NCBI RefSeq assembly: GCF_009765445.1
Contig: NZ_WHOY01000031.1
Span: 2,078,522 to 2,137,155 of the forward strand
From: Pantoea sp. BAV 3049
GTDB taxonomy: Bacteria > Pseudomonadota > Gammaproteobacteria > Enterobacterales > Enterobacteriaceae
Direction of reading: 5' to 3'
Length of the DNA: 58,634 bases
Part shown: positions 1 through 8,454 of the stretch, one piece after another
How the letters are laid out: the number at the start of each line of letters is the position of its first letter
Numbering within the stretch: position 1 is the stretch's first letter
Program-made: the position numbers and the translations under genes
The notes under the pieces: model-generated
The model's database searches: none
What the model was told of the DNA's origin: nothing
Seen by the model: the letters and a program-made list of their open reading frames with translations, nothing else

Positions 1-181
1 CGCGCAAGCATCACGCACAGCGGCTTCAGTCGTTGTCGACACTACCGGCGCATCATCAATGATTGTTCATTACAACAACGGCGAGAGCGACACGTACGCA
101 ACGCCAGACGACAGTTTCACGATACCACCCGCTCAAAGGAATTGGGGAGTGCGTTATATGAAGAGGATTGAATTTGCATGA
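1..181 (+). CDS. Phage protein of unknown function, 3' part only
   Basis: An open frame enters from the left edge and stops at TGA 179-181, giving 59 visible residues that end in YMKRIEFA. I do not recognise the family. Its stop overlaps the start of the next gene in an ATGA arrangement, which suggests translational coupling and supports it being real. It lies just before the packaging genes, where lysis or late accessory genes often sit. The start is outside the window. Confidence 0.5.
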   Translation, partial: AQASRTAASVVVDTTGASSMIVHYNNGESDTYATPDDSFTIPPAQRNWGVRYMKRIEFA

Positions 182-411
182 CAACAGAGCGAATAACACT
201 GACTGCTGATCCGGTGCAGATAACTGACGGCACCCAGACAGCCTATGTGCTGGCAGATGATGGCGTGTTCAGATTCGCGGACTCAGACAGCAAACCAACA
301 GATTTAACGCTGTCAGGAGCGAAGGCAGAAGCAACATTCAGTGAGCCATTTGTTATATGGATATGGGCAGGTTCAGGATTTGGCACGACTGTTACTGTGC
401 TTAAACGCTAG
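178..411 (+). CDS. Small phage protein of unknown function
   Basis: A 77-residue protein whose ATG overlaps the TGA of the preceding frame. It is rich in Thr, Val and Ala with alternating hydrophobic residues and ends in a Trp-Ile-Trp segment followed by a beta-like stretch. It has no signal peptide, membrane segment or known motif. The composition suggests a small all-beta domain, possibly virion associated, but that is inference only. An imperfect hairpin follows the stop. Confidence 0.5.
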   Translation: MTTERITLTADPVQITDGTQTAYVLADDGVFRFADSDSKPTDLTLSGAKAEATFSEPFVIWIWAGSGFGTTVTVLKR

Positions 412-420
412 TTTATAAAA

Positions 421-457
421 TTCTGTAAAAGACATTCACTGAGTGTCTTTGACAGAA
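421..457. other. Imperfect hairpin after the 178-411 gene
   Basis: TTCTGT (421-426) pairs with ACAGAA (452-457), and AAAGACA (428-434) pairs with TGTCTTT (444-450), with a 9-base loop. There is no T-tract after it, so it may be an RNA-processing or weak termination structure rather than an intrinsic terminator. Confidence 0.4.
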
Positions 458-535
458 CAAACACAATGAATCATCGGTTGCTGGTATCAGCATTGCCGAG
501 GGTTATATCCAGTTAACCAGCAGGAAATTCTATTT

Positions 536-730
536 ATGATCAGATTAATTAAGCATTGGAAGGTGAAATGCTGGCACTCGGTCGATGAAGAATTTGATCT
601 TGGTATAACAGCAAGTCCTGATCCTGACATAAAAAATGGCTTTCTTATGGCCTGTAGAGATGGCGAATGCATAGGAATTCGACTGGAAACCATCATCGGA
701 TTCAGCATTATTCCCATTTATGAAAAGTGA
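536..730 (+). CDS. Small phage protein of unknown function
   Basis: A 64-residue ORF with a weak AGGA-type ribosome site about ten bases before the ATG. It starts with a basic segment and continues with an acidic stretch and a hydrophobic C-terminal half. No family is recognised. An antisense frame of similar length (487-717) covers the same bases, so the coding strand is not fully certain. The plus strand is chosen because it agrees with the flanking genes. Confidence 0.35.
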   Translation: MIRLIKHWKVKCWHSVDEEFDLGITASPDPDIKNGFLMACRDGECIGIRLETIIGFSIIPIYEK

Positions 731-736
731 AAATTA

Positions 737-817
737 TGGCGACCAAAAAGAAAACTGGCCGCCATGAATATCAGCCGCGCGCTTCTCGACCCTCTTCATC
801 TTCGGGGACGCGGTAGC
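737..817 (+). other. Short open frame, possible remnant
   Basis: A 26-codon frame starts with a Lys-rich segment (MATKKKTGRHEY) and stops at TAG 815-817, inside the 3' end of the minus-strand gene 771-1010. The start resembles those of DNA-packaging proteins, but nothing recognisable follows. It could be the 5' stub of a gene interrupted when the two minus-strand genes were inserted. This is weak inference. Confidence 0.2.
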
Positions 818-1010
818 GCCAATACTTTTCAGGCTTCACCCAAACTACATCTTTACCGCTGTCTTTGCGGAATTGGTTTATAACAGGGGTAGATAATGCG
901 AGATTTCCATCAGCATTTTCTTTTAGCAGTTGTTCGTTATCCATCTTAACTAGGTGGTCAACAACATCTTGCTGATAAAGGCATCCATCTCGAAACAGTG
1001 CTTTCATCAT
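771..1010 (-). CDS. DUF6953-like small protein, phage cargo gene
   Basis: A 79-residue protein on the strand opposite the late genes. The segment around RDGCLYQQDVVDHL, the ENADGNL motif and the C-terminal VWVKPEKYWRYR plus EDEEGREARG resemble, from memory, the uncharacterised DUF6953 family. The function is unknown. The frame stays open upstream of the tandem ATGs at 1010/1007 (residues resembling the family continue as ALEISNW), so the true start may be a non-ATG codon further up. It follows the DUF2158-like gene by about 45 bases and the two probably form one minus-strand transcript. Confidence 0.6.
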   Translation of the reverse strand: MMKALFRDGCLYQQDVVDHLVKMDNEQLLKENADGNLALSTPVINQFRKDSGKDVVWVKPEKYWRYRVPEDEEGREARG

Positions 1011-1054
1011 CCAGTTAGAAATCTCTAATGCAGACAGCTTTGGAGCGTTTGGGC

Positions 1055-1282
1055 TTATGGCTTTGGGTTGGTAGAAGTCAGAGACTCTTCAGGAAATGTG
1101 CCGCTTTCAAGTTTTTTTCCAGCGAACCACTGGCACTTGTATTTTCCGTTGAACGGATATGTGCCACCTTCATAATCATGTTCCTGACTCGAAACAGACA
1201 TAGCCGGTCCTCCAGTGACTAAATAGACAATATCTCCAATGTTGTATTTAGGAGCGGTTTTTGGAAGTTGATTTTTAGGCAT
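1055..1282 (-). CDS. DUF2158 (YodC-like) small protein
   Basis: A 75-residue protein with the DUF2158 pattern: YNIGDIVYLVTGGPAMSV near the N-terminus, then KCQWFAGKKLESGTFPEESL. Members of this SH3-like small family have no established role. The start at 1282 is chosen because an AAGGGA ribosome site precedes it; a longer in-frame start at 1318 would overlap the terminase small-subunit gene. It is transcribed away from the terminase and forms a two-gene minus-strand insertion with the DUF6953-like gene. Confidence 0.7.
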   Translation of the reverse strand: MPKNQLPKTAPKYNIGDIVYLVTGGPAMSVSSQEHDYEGGTYPFNGKYKCQWFAGKKLESGTFPEESLTSTNPKP

Positions 1283-1311
1283 AAAACATCCCTTTTTATA
1301 TGGAAACTCAA

Positions 1312-1869
1312 ATGGCACTCACCGACAAACAAGAAATGTTCTGTCGCGAGTACCTCATCGATTTGAACGCCACGCAAGCGGCCATTCGGGCGGGGTACAG
1401 CGAAAAGACCGCTAACCGCATTGCCGCTCAGTTATTGTCAAAACTTGACATTCAGAACAGGATCGCCCAACTCAAAGCGCAACGCAACGAGCAAGTAAAC
1501 ATTGATGCAAGTTATGTGCTCCGACGCCTGGTTGAAATAGACCAGATGGACGTGCTCGACATTGTAAGGGATGACCTTTCGCTCAAGCCGGTCACTGACT
1601 GGCCCGCATCATGGCGGCGATACATCTCCGGCTTTGACCTGGCAGAAATGTTCGAGTGCACCGGCGAAGACGGCGGGAAAGAGCTGGCTGGCATCCTCAA
1701 AAAAATAAAATGGCCGGACAAGGTGAAGAACCTTGAACTGCTAGGCAAACACGTTTCGGTAATGGCATTTAAAGAACAGGCGTCCCACGAACACACCGGT
1801 CCTGATGGCGGACCAATTAAGGTTGAAACCAGGCCACTAACGGCGCTCTTCGAAGATGACAACACTTAA
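1312..1869 (+). CDS. Terminase small subunit
   Basis: A 185-residue protein that should recognise the phage DNA and recruit the large terminase subunit for packaging. The N-terminal segment [13 protein letters not shown]...[12 protein letters not shown] is the typical helix-turn-helix opening of the Terminase_2 family. ATG 1312 is chosen over the in-frame ATG at 1300 because GGAAA lies seven bases before it. The 3' end overlaps the large-subunit gene by 14 bases, as usual for coupled terminase subunits. Confidence 0.9.
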   Translation: MALTDKQEMFCREYLIDLNATQAAIRAGYSEKTANRIAAQLLSKLDIQNRIAQLKAQRNEQVNIDASYVLRRLVEIDQMDVLDIVRDDLSLKPVTDWPASWRRYISGFDLAEMFECTGEDGGKELAGILKKIKWPDKVKNLELLGKHVSVMAFKEQASHEHTGPDGGPIKVETRPLTALFEDDNT

Positions 1870-3196
1870 TCCGGCATTTCGCCCATTCATCAAGCCACAT
1901 CGCTATAAGGTGGCTAAGGGTGGACGTGGTTCAGGGAAATCATGGTCGATGGCTCGATTGCTGGTTGAGATAGCAAGGCGCGGCACATATCGATTCCTTT
2001 GTGCGCGTGAATTTCAGGCCAGTATTCAGGACTCAGTAATACAGCTCATCAGCGACACGATAGAGCGTGAAGGGTATCTGAAAGAATTTGAGATTCAGCG
2101 TAACTACATCAGACATCTGGCGACAAGCAGTCTGTTCATGTTCTACGGCATTAAGAACAACGTCACTAAAGTTAAATCTCTCGAAGGCATCGATATTTGC
2201 TGGGTGGAAGAGGCTGAGGCGGTAACGAAAGAAAGCTGGGACGTTCTGATCCCAACTATTCGTAAACCCGGCAGCGAGATTTGGGTGAGCTATAACCCGA
2301 AGAATATTCTTGACGACACGCATCAGCGCTTCGTTATTTCTCCGCCTGGCGACATCTGTCTGCTGACGGTAAATTACACCGACAACCCGCATTTTCCTGA
2401 CGTTCTCCGCCTGGAGATGGAAGAATGCAAACGTAAAGACTTCGATCTTTACCAGCACATCTGGGAAGGGCAGCCGGTAGCAGATAGTGAACTGGCGATT
2501 ATCAAACCGTCGTGGATTGCTGCGGCTGTCGATGCACATTTGAAACTTGGGTTTGGTGCCGGCGGTAAAAAGCGCATTGGATTTGACGTCGCTGATGAAG
2601 GCGAAGACAGCAACGCTCTGACGCATGCCCACGGCTCTGTAGTGCTTGATGTTGAGGAGTGGTCGAAGGGCGACGTAATTGACTCCTCTAACCGGGTAAA
2701 CCTGTTTGCAGATAGTGTCATGGCTGACCAGATAACCTACGACTCAATAGGTGTTGGCGCTGGCGTAAAGGCTCACATGAAGCGCGTAGCTAAGCGGCAG
2801 GTTGACGGCTTTAACGCTGGAGCCGCTGTGTTCGAGCCTGATGCCATCTATATGCCGGGGAAAACCAATAAAGATATGTTCTCAAACCTCAAGGCACAGG
2901 CATGGTGGAGAGTGCGTGACCGGTTTTATAACACCTGGCGTGCAGTAGAGCATGGCGAGAAGTTTCCCGATGACCAACTAATCAGCATTTCATCCAGTAT
3001 CAAAAACCTCGAATACCTCAAAGCTGAATTATCCAGGCCCCGAGTCAATTACGACAACAATGGCAGGGTAAAGGTAGAGAGTAAAAAGGACATGAAAAAG
3101 CGCGGCATTCCGTCGCCCAACATGGCCGATTCCCTGATTATGGCCTTTGCGCCAACTTCTAACGCGCTGGAGAGGTTAAAAGCCCTCGCCAGTTAA
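1856..3196 (+). CDS. Terminase large subunit (PBSX-type, Terminase_3)
   Basis: A 446-residue packaging motor ATPase and nuclease. Walker A is visible near residue 25 (GGRGSGKS), and Walker B with its catalytic acid near residue 115 (ICWVEEAE). An acidic pattern in the C-terminal half ([10 protein letters not shown], then DSIGVGAGV) fits the RNase H-like nuclease that cuts the concatemer. The length fits the family. The portal follows after nine bases. Confidence 0.93.
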   Translation: MTTLNPAFRPFIKPHRYKVAKGGRGSGKSWSMARLLVEIARRGTYRFLCAREFQASIQDSVIQLISDTIEREGYLKEFEIQRNYIRHLATSSLFMFYGIKNNVTKVKSLEGIDICWVEEAEAVTKESWDVLIPTIRKPGSEIWVSYNPKNILDDTHQRFVISPPGDICLLTVNYTDNPHFPDVLRLEMEECKRKDFDLYQHIWEGQPVADSELAIIKPSWIAAAVDAHLKLGFGAGGKKRIGFDVADEGEDSNALTHAHGSVVLDVEEWSKGDVIDSSNRVNLFADSVMADQITYDSIGVGAGVKAHMKRVAKRQVDGFNAGAAVFEPDAIYMPGKTNKDMFSNLKAQAWWRVRDRFYNTWRAVEHGEKFPDDQLISISSSIKNLEYLKAELSRPRVNYDNNGRVKVESKKDMKKRGIPSPNMADSLIMAFAPTSNALERLKALAS

Positions 3197-3205
3197 GGTG
3201 AGGCA

Positions 3206-4459
3206 ATGGCTAAACGCAACAACAGACAGCAAAAGAAAATCGACAAGCGAATGAACATGGACAGCTATCAGAATGTGTTCATGAACGTTGGCAATGCTGG
3301 CGACCGATCTGCTTATTCCAGGATTAAATTTGCACGCCTCATTGATAAGCCCACGCTGGACAGCATCTATCTGGGCGATGGTCTTGGTCGCCGCATTATC
3401 GATATTGTGGCTGATGAAATGTTTAGATCCGGCTTCACTATCGACGGGGCAAGCGACGAGCCAGCTATCCACTCTCGCTGGGATGAGCTGAACCTGACGC
3501 AACATTTCACTGATGCAGTGGCATGGGCGCGTTTATACGGCGGTTCAATGATGCTGTTCGGCGTTAATGATGGAGGCGATCTGGAATCGCCGATGACAGA
3601 CGGTGAGTTAGAGTTTGTTCGCGTCTATGACAGATATCAGGTTCAGCCTCATCTGCGTAATGCCGACCCATCAAGTGCTAATTTTGGTGAGGTCGAGGTT
3701 TACCAGATAACCCCCTTCACTGGCACGCCATATTTCGTTCATGCCAGCCGATGCCATATTTTTGACGGAGAGAGGTTACCCAATCAGGTAAGGCATCAGA
3801 ATCAGGGCTGGGGTGCGTCTTGCCTACAGGGTATTTATGACGCCCTGACCGACTTCGGCATGAGCCACAAGCACGCAACCAGCTTACTTGAACGCAAACA
3901 ACAGGCTGTTTGGAAGTTCAAGGGTCTGTCAACAATGTGTCAGGACGATGAAGGAAGCGATATCGCCCGCAAGCGCATCAACATGGTCGATATGACCCGT
4001 TCAATAAACAACATGATCGGCATAGATGCTGATGATGAAGATTACGTTCTGATGCAGGGCGATTTGGCAGGCGTTGTGGACGTGCAGGACAGGAAGCAGC
4101 TACGGATTTCTGCATTGACCGGTATTGATGAGCAAATTCTGTTCACCAAGACGCCATCAGGTCAGGGTGCTGACAAAACAACAGTGCCTGAATCATGGAA
4201 GCAGCTCATAGGGCGCAAGCAAAAAGATGAAGCCCGCCCAGCGATTGAGAAAGCTGTCTCGTTGCTTACCAGAGATCAGACCTGGACGATTAAATTCAAT
4301 CCGCTGTCTGTGCCGAGCGAGAAAGAGCAGTCTGAAACAGACAACGCTCAAAGCCAGGCCGACGAGCGCTATATGCAAAATGGTGTCCTTGGGCAGATCG
4401 AAATGCGCGATACGTTGCGTAAGCGTGGCCGCTATGTAATGACTGACGATGAGGATTAG
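3206..4459 (+). CDS. Portal protein, DUF1073 / HI1409-like family
   Basis: A 417-residue protein forming the dodecameric portal at the capsid vertex through which DNA passes. The N-terminal stretch with YLGDGLGRRIIDIVADEM and the later ARLYGGSMMLFG are characteristic of the DUF1073 family. The C-terminus is helical and polar. RBS GGTGAGG precedes ATG 3206. It overlaps the first possible start of the next gene. Confidence 0.92.
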   Translation: MAKRNNRQQKKIDKRMNMDSYQNVFMNVGNAGDRSAYSRIKFARLIDKPTLDSIYLGDGLGRRIIDIVADEMFRSGFTIDGASDEPAIHSRWDELNLTQHFTDAVAWARLYGGSMMLFGVNDGGDLESPMTDGELEFVRVYDRYQVQPHLRNADPSSANFGEVEVYQITPFTGTPYFVHASRCHIFDGERLPNQVRHQNQGWGASCLQGIYDALTDFGMSHKHATSLLERKQQAVWKFKGLSTMCQDDEGSDIARKRINMVDMTRSINNMIGIDADDEDYVLMQGDLAGVVDVQDRKQLRISALTGIDEQILFTKTPSGQGADKTTVPESWKQLIGRKQKDEARPAIEKAVSLLTRDQTWTIKFNPLSVPSEKEQSETDNAQSQADERYMQNGVLGQIEMRDTLRKRGRYVMTDDED

Positions 4460-4463
4460 CCAG

Positions 4464-5273
4464 ATGAAGAGGAAACTGATCTGGCTACATCCGGTCAGCG
4501 TGGAAATAACGTATCGGGCCGCACTACTGAAAGCAACGAGGCAGTTTAATCGCAATATTACCGATTATTACGGTGATATTCGCTTTGATGCCTGGGATGA
4601 CGATATGTCGTCTGTGCTAGCTGCTCTGAGAAATCTTTCAAATCGCATATTCAGCCCTGTAATAGAGCGCCTGCCCAATCTGTTTTCGCTGACCAGTCAG
4701 ATTAATGACCGGCAATGGAGGCTGGTTGTGAAGGGCGGAACAGGCTTTGAATTGCCACCATCACAGGCGGTGATTGCCGGGCAGACGATTGTGCCAACAT
4801 CATCCGGCGTGCTGGGCGTCGATTCCTACCGCGCCGAGCCGTGGCTTGCTGACATGCAAAAGGTATGGGTATCGGAAAACACCCGGCTCATTAAGTCGAT
4901 ACCAACCGGTCAGCTGGATGATATGCAGGGAATCATTCAGCGCGGAGTGATGAATGGCACCAGCGCGGGAACAATAAAAGACCAGATAGTTGAGCGCTAC
5001 GGTATATCAGAGAATCGCGCAAAGCTCATAGCTGTAGACCAGATTGGTAAGGCCAACTCAGCTCTCACGCAGCAGCGTCAGAAAGATGCCGGGATTGACG
5101 GCTATATCTGGCGTGGCGTCCTGGATAATCGTGAGCGTCAGGTACACATCGACCGCGAAGGTAAGTCCTTTAAATGGTCATCACCTCCTTCTGATGGGCA
5201 CCCCGGACAGCCAGTGCGTTGTCGCTGTTATGCAGAGCCTGACTGGACTGGTAGTGTGTTTGATATTAACTGA
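4464..5273 (+). CDS. Minor head / head morphogenesis protein (Mu gpF-like)
   Basis: A 269-residue protein. The C-terminal third carries the Phage_Mu_F pattern: DQIGKANSALTQQRQKDAG, then WRGVLDNRERQVH, and a closing PVRCRCYAEPDW with the paired Cys of this family. Members act in head assembly near the portal. ATG 4464 is preferred over 4449 because GAGG lies nine bases before it and the ORF then starts after the portal stop. The first half is not conserved to my eye. Confidence 0.88.
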   Translation: MKRKLIWLHPVSVEITYRAALLKATRQFNRNITDYYGDIRFDAWDDDMSSVLAALRNLSNRIFSPVIERLPNLFSLTSQINDRQWRLVVKGGTGFELPPSQAVIAGQTIVPTSSGVLGVDSYRAEPWLADMQKVWVSENTRLIKSIPTGQLDDMQGIIQRGVMNGTSAGTIKDQIVERYGISENRAKLIAVDQIGKANSALTQQRQKDAGIDGYIWRGVLDNRERQVHIDREGKSFKWSSPPSDGHPGQPVRCRCYAEPDWTGSVFDIN

Positions 5274-5287
5274 ATCGGGAGGTAGTC

Positions 5288-5362
5288 ATGACGCAATTCG
5301 TTTTTGCGGCTGAGCCGCATAAAGAATGGATGGCAACTGGACTCTTCCAGGAGAAGAGATAA
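5288..5362 (+). CDS. Very small phage ORF, 24 residues
   Basis: ATG 5288 follows a strong GGGAGGT ribosome site and opens a 24-codon frame ending in LFQEKR. It has no recognised homologue. The good ribosome site and the position in a tightly packed operon favour translation, but so short a frame can arise by chance. It contains a small GC-rich inverted repeat (TGCGGCT/AGCCGCA) around 5304-5318. Confidence 0.4.
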   Translation: MTQFVFAAEPHKEWMATGLFQEKR

Positions 5363-5413
5363 ACTGTCGGTGTACATGGTCGCCGGTTATTCCCGGCCTG
5401 AGCTAGGTGTAAT

Positions 5414-5581
5414 ATGGAAAATAAAGACGGCAATCAGCTAATCCCGCTTGTGGAGGAGTTGCTGGAAAATGGTGATTTTTTCATTTCAGCAATAGAGAGC
5501 AGTGACCACAACTTCAACTTCGAAGAATGGAAAGAGAGGCTGTTGTCCGCGCTTGAGAAAGAAAAATTAAAGAATAAATAG
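5414..5581 (+). CDS. Small acidic phage protein of unknown function
   Basis: A 55-residue protein, strongly acidic and mostly helical in appearance (VEELLENG, FEEWKERLL), with a Lys-rich end. A TAGGTG-like ribosome site lies a few bases before ATG 5414. An intrinsic terminator begins 15 bases after its stop. The family is unknown. Confidence 0.55.
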   Translation: MENKDGNQLIPLVEELLENGDFFISAIESSDHNFNFEEWKERLLSALEKEKLKNK

Positions 5582-5595
5582 TCAATGCATCTAAC

Positions 5596-5618
5596 AGGTC
5601 GCCACGGCGGCCTTTTTT
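5596..5618 (+). terminator. Intrinsic terminator inside the late operon
   Basis: AGGTCGCC pairs with GGCGGCCT, with a very short loop, and is followed by a run of T. The same stem arms and the following TTATTGCCTG recur at 19717. It lies upstream of the capsid protease gene. Confidence 0.75.
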
Positions 5619-5642
5619 ATTGCCTGATATTTAGGAAAGACT

Positions 5643-6746
5643 ATGAAACAAGTCACCCGCTATGACGTGGGAGAGATTCGCGCGTCCGTAAATGAGGATG
5701 GCTACCTCCAGGATACGCCTGTTGTTGGCCGCGTTGGCATCCAGACATACCGCAATCCAGATGGCAGCGTCAGGCGCGAGCTTCGCCCTCCTGAGGAAGT
5801 ATTTAAAGCTGACTCCCTGGCAACGTTCAAAGGTAAACCGATTACCCTGGGCCATCCCGGCGCGGTCAATGCGAAGAACGCAAAACGACATCAGGTGGGC
5901 ACCATGCTGGATATTGCGCAGCAGGATGGCGACAACCTGAAGGTTCCTATCATCATCCACGCCGACGAAGCTATCAGCAGAGCAACTACTGGCAAGTCAA
6001 AACAGTTGTCACTCGGTTACCGGCTTGACCTGGACGAAACCCCAGGCGAGTGGAACGGGCAACCGTATGACGCTGTGCAGCGCAATATACGCATCAACCA
6101 TCTGGCTCTTGTCTCAAAGGCTCGAGCCGGAGATGTGGCAACACTGAATCTCGACGGTGATGAGGAAGTTCTCAACATCGACGCTGACGACAACCCACCA
6201 AAAGGTACAACAATGCAAAAACTCCGCTTAGACAGCGGCCTCGAATATGAAGCAGCCCCTGAAGTGGTTGTTGCATATCAGGCGCTGAAACAGGATGCCG
6301 AGGACGCTAAATCTAAGCTGTCCGACGCAACCAACACCATCACCACGCTGACCGCAGAGCGAGACACGCTGAAAGCCGACGCTGCTGAATTTGATAATAA
6401 GCTGAAGGTTGCGCGTGAAGACGCAGAAAAGTCGATTAAATCGCGTACTGAACTGGAAATTAAAGCCAGCAAGCACGGCATCAAATGCGATGGCCTTGAT
6501 GACGCAGCAGTTAAAAAGGCAGTCATTATCAAACTCAAGCCAGGTCTGAACCTCGACGGCAAGGACGATGCATACATTTCAGCAGCATTCGACTTTGCGG
6601 TTGACAGCGCGCCAATGGAAAAACAGCGCCAGATCGTTAATCAGGACAGGGCAGAGGCCCGCAACGATGCAGCTCAGCCAACTGGCGCAGCTGCCGCCCG
6701 GCAGAAATACATTGATCGCCTCCACGGCAATAAGGAGTCCAAATAA
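5643..6746 (+). CDS. Capsid protease with fused scaffold domain (DUF2213)
   Basis: A 367-residue two-part protein. Residues 1 to about 185 match DUF2213, with RPPEEVFKADSLATFKGKPI, a GHP segment and the LSLGY...HLALVSKARAG block; such proteins are thought to be prohead proteases. Residues 190-367 are a long charged coiled coil rich in Ala, Asp and Lys, as expected of a scaffold. RBS TAGGAAAG precedes ATG 5643. It is followed without gap by the cement protein and then the major capsid protein, the usual order for head maturation genes. An internal start is annotated separately. Confidence 0.85.
   Translation: MKQVTRYDVGEIRASVNEDGYLQDTPVVGRVGIQTYRNPDGSVRRELRPPEEVFKADSLATFKGKPITLGHPGAVNAKNAKRHQVGTMLDIAQQDGDNLKVPIIIHADEAISRATTGKSKQLSLGYRLDLDETPGEWNGQPYDAVQRNIRINHLALVSKARAGDVATLNLDGDEEVLNIDADDNPPKGTTMQKLRLDSGLEYEAAPEVVVAYQALKQDAEDAKSKLSDATNTITTLTAERDTLKADAAEFDNKLKVAREDAEKSIKSRTELEIKASKHGIKCDGLDDAAVKKAVIIKLKPGLNLDGKDDAYISAAFDFAVDSAPMEKQRQIVNQDRAEARNDAAQPTGAAAARQKYIDRLHGNKESK
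6213..6746 (+). CDS. Probable nested scaffolding protein, internal start
   Basis: An in-frame ATG at 6213 (residue 191 of the protease gene) follows AAAAGGT with good spacing and stands exactly where the DUF2213 part ends and the coiled-coil part begins. Translation from here would yield a 177-residue free scaffold, as in lambda C/Nu3 and similar nested gene pairs. The ribosome site and domain boundary are seen; the separate product is inferred. Confidence 0.5.
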   Translation: MQKLRLDSGLEYEAAPEVVVAYQALKQDAEDAKSKLSDATNTITTLTAERDTLKADAAEFDNKLKVAREDAEKSIKSRTELEIKASKHGIKCDGLDDAAVKKAVIIKLKPGLNLDGKDDAYISAAFDFAVDSAPMEKQRQIVNQDRAEARNDAAQPTGAAAARQKYIDRLHGNKESK

Positions 6747-7258
6747 TGGCCGTCCAGCTCTCATATGATAACGATATGCAGATCGCCATGCCTGGCATGC
6801 GCTCTGATTCCTCACTGCAAAATACTGACGGCTGTAATGCCGCTCAGGGTGCAATTAAACCCGGCTATGTCGTTGCTCGCGTTTCAGTGGCGAATGACAA
6901 ACGTGTCGTTAAACAGGTTGCCGCTGCAGGCGATGCTGCAAACCTGATGGGCATTTGCCGATTCAGTCAGTACGGATGCTCAACAGGCCAGTATGAAAAT
7001 GGCGACGCCGTTAACGTAATGACATTTGGCCGAATCTGGGCAGTAACTACGCTGACATCTGCGCCCGCTATGGGAACGATGGTTAGTGTGATCACCTCTG
7101 GCGACGATGCCGGGAAAGTGGCAGCAACTGGCGGAACTGCAGCTCTTGGCTGGGTGCTTACTGGCCGATTCACTGATTACATCGATAACACAGGCGCAAC
7201 TGTTCATCTGGCAGAAGTGCAGCTCCGCAACCAGACCGCAGAACCGGCCTCAGCGTAA
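6746..7258 (+). CDS. Structural cement / capsid decoration protein
   Basis: A 170-residue beta-rich, Gly/Ala/Val-rich protein lying between the protease/scaffold and the major capsid protein. Sequence features such as IKPGYVVARVS, DAVNVMTFGRIWA and ALGWVLTGRFTDY fit the structural cement (Gp24-like) proteins of this phage group. It should sit on the capsid surface and stabilise it. Its ATG overlaps the TAA of the upstream gene. Confidence 0.75.
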   Translation: MAVQLSYDNDMQIAMPGMRSDSSLQNTDGCNAAQGAIKPGYVVARVSVANDKRVVKQVAAAGDAANLMGICRFSQYGCSTGQYENGDAVNVMTFGRIWAVTTLTSAPAMGTMVSVITSGDDAGKVAATGGTAALGWVLTGRFTDYIDNTGATVHLAEVQLRNQTAEPASA

Positions 7259-7267
7259 GGAAAAATA

Positions 7268-8206
7268 ATGGAACACATGAATTATGACGAAGCCGATCTG
7301 AATGCTATTCAGGCTGGCATGGCGGTGCAGGGCATGAATATGGATGAAGGCGAGTCCATCTTCTTAGCCCGTGAGCTGGATTACGTTAAGCAGCGAGTCT
7401 ACGAGAAAAAGTATCCTGCGCTCACTGCGACCACTCTTTTCCCGGTAACCAGCGAGCTTCCTTCTTACATTAAAACTTTCACATATGGCATCTGGGATGC
7501 TGTCGGTATGGCGCGTATTATCGCTGACTACAGTGATGACCTGCCAAATGTCAGCGTTAATTATCGCGAGGAAACAGGAAAAGTTTACTCACTAGGTAAC
7601 TTCTACGAGTACAGCCTGGAAGAAATCCGCGCCTCTCAGGCAACAGGTAAGAACCTGTCTACCCGCCTGGCAAACGCCGCTCGTCGCGCCCATGACGTGA
7701 AAGTTAATGACCTGGCGTTTCATGGCGACGACGATTACCAGATTGTCGGCTTCCTCGATCACCCGAACATTCCGGTTACCACTTCTGCAGGGTGGACCAC
7801 CGGCGAGATTGCTTCAGGTGAGTTGGAAGATGCTGTCACGGCCATTGAGACAATCACTAAGGGTCTTTATGGCGCAAACCTGATTGCACTGCCGCCAAGT
7901 AAGTTCAAGGTGCTGTCCAAGCCTATGCCGAACACCAACACCTCATACATGACCTACTTCAACACGCAGTATCCTGGACTTCAGTGGGTGCGCGTTAATG
8001 AACTGGAGGACATCGACGGCAACGGTACTAAAGCGGCAACCGTTATGGACCGTGACCCGGACAACGCCTCAATGGAAATCCCGCAGCCGTTCGAACAGCT
8101 ACCGCCACAGGCGAATAACCTGGCATTCAAAATCCCATGCCACAGCCGCGCTACCGGCGTACAGGTCTACCGACCTCTCACCATCCACCTGATTAAAGGT
8201 ATTTAA
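7268..8206 (+). CDS. Major capsid protein (DUF2184)
   Basis: A 312-residue HK97-fold major head protein of the DUF2184 family. Typical segments are FLARELDYVKQRVYEKKYP, then IWDAVGMARIIADYSDDLP and KVNDLAFHGDDD. It begins ten bases after the cement protein gene, with a good AAGGAAAA ribosome site. The gene is followed immediately by a strong hairpin with a T-tract, which would make this the last gene of a highly expressed transcript segment. Confidence 0.93.
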   Translation: MEHMNYDEADLNAIQAGMAVQGMNMDEGESIFLARELDYVKQRVYEKKYPALTATTLFPVTSELPSYIKTFTYGIWDAVGMARIIADYSDDLPNVSVNYREETGKVYSLGNFYEYSLEEIRASQATGKNLSTRLANAARRAHDVKVNDLAFHGDDDYQIVGFLDHPNIPVTTSAGWTTGEIASGELEDAVTAIETITKGLYGANLIALPPSKFKVLSKPMPNTNTSYMTYFNTQYPGLQWVRVNELEDIDGNGTKAATVMDRDPDNASMEIPQPFEQLPPQANNLAFKIPCHSRATGVQVYRPLTIHLIKGI

Positions 8207-8230
8207 GGAGCCAGACGGCTCCTTTTTTTT
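8207..8230 (+). terminator. Intrinsic terminator after the major capsid gene
   Basis: GGAGCC (8207-8212), loop AGAC, GGCTCC (8217-8222), then eight T. It starts directly at the capsid stop codon. Confidence 0.85.
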
Positions 8231-8241
8231 GAGGATAAAAT

Positions 8242-8454
8242 ATGAAAATCACCAACAAATCGAAGCGCCTTTATTACGTTGCCGGACAAAAGCTGATCCC
8301 CGGCCAGACTGCGGAAATTGACGATAGCTGGAAAGAAATTGCTTCAGTAAAAACCGCGCTGGATGGTGGTGAGCTGGTACTGGCTAAAACCGATGCTGAG
8401 GTGGATGCCGCTCCTGTAGAGAAATCAACCAAATCGACCAAGGCCGACAAGTAA
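8242..8454 (+). CDS. Small head-associated phage protein
   Basis: A 70-residue protein starting with MKITNKSKRLYYVAG, then IPGQTAEI. Such short beta proteins with a charged Lys-rich tail (here SKADK-type) often sit between the capsid and connector genes of this phage group. The exact role is unknown. RBS TGAGGAT precedes the start, and its stop overlaps the next ATG. Confidence 0.65.
   Translation: MKITNKSKRLYYVAGQKLIPGQTAEIDDSWKEIASVKTALDGGELVLAKTDAEVDAAPVEKSTKSTKADK

Noticed and set aside
487..717. Minus-strand 76-codon ORF
   Set aside because: Antisense to the plus-strand frame 536-730; neither is certain, but the plus strand agrees with neighbouring genes.
5303..5318. Inverted repeat TGCGGCT/AGCCGCA as a terminator
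   Set aside because: No T-tract follows on either strand, and it lies inside a small ORF.
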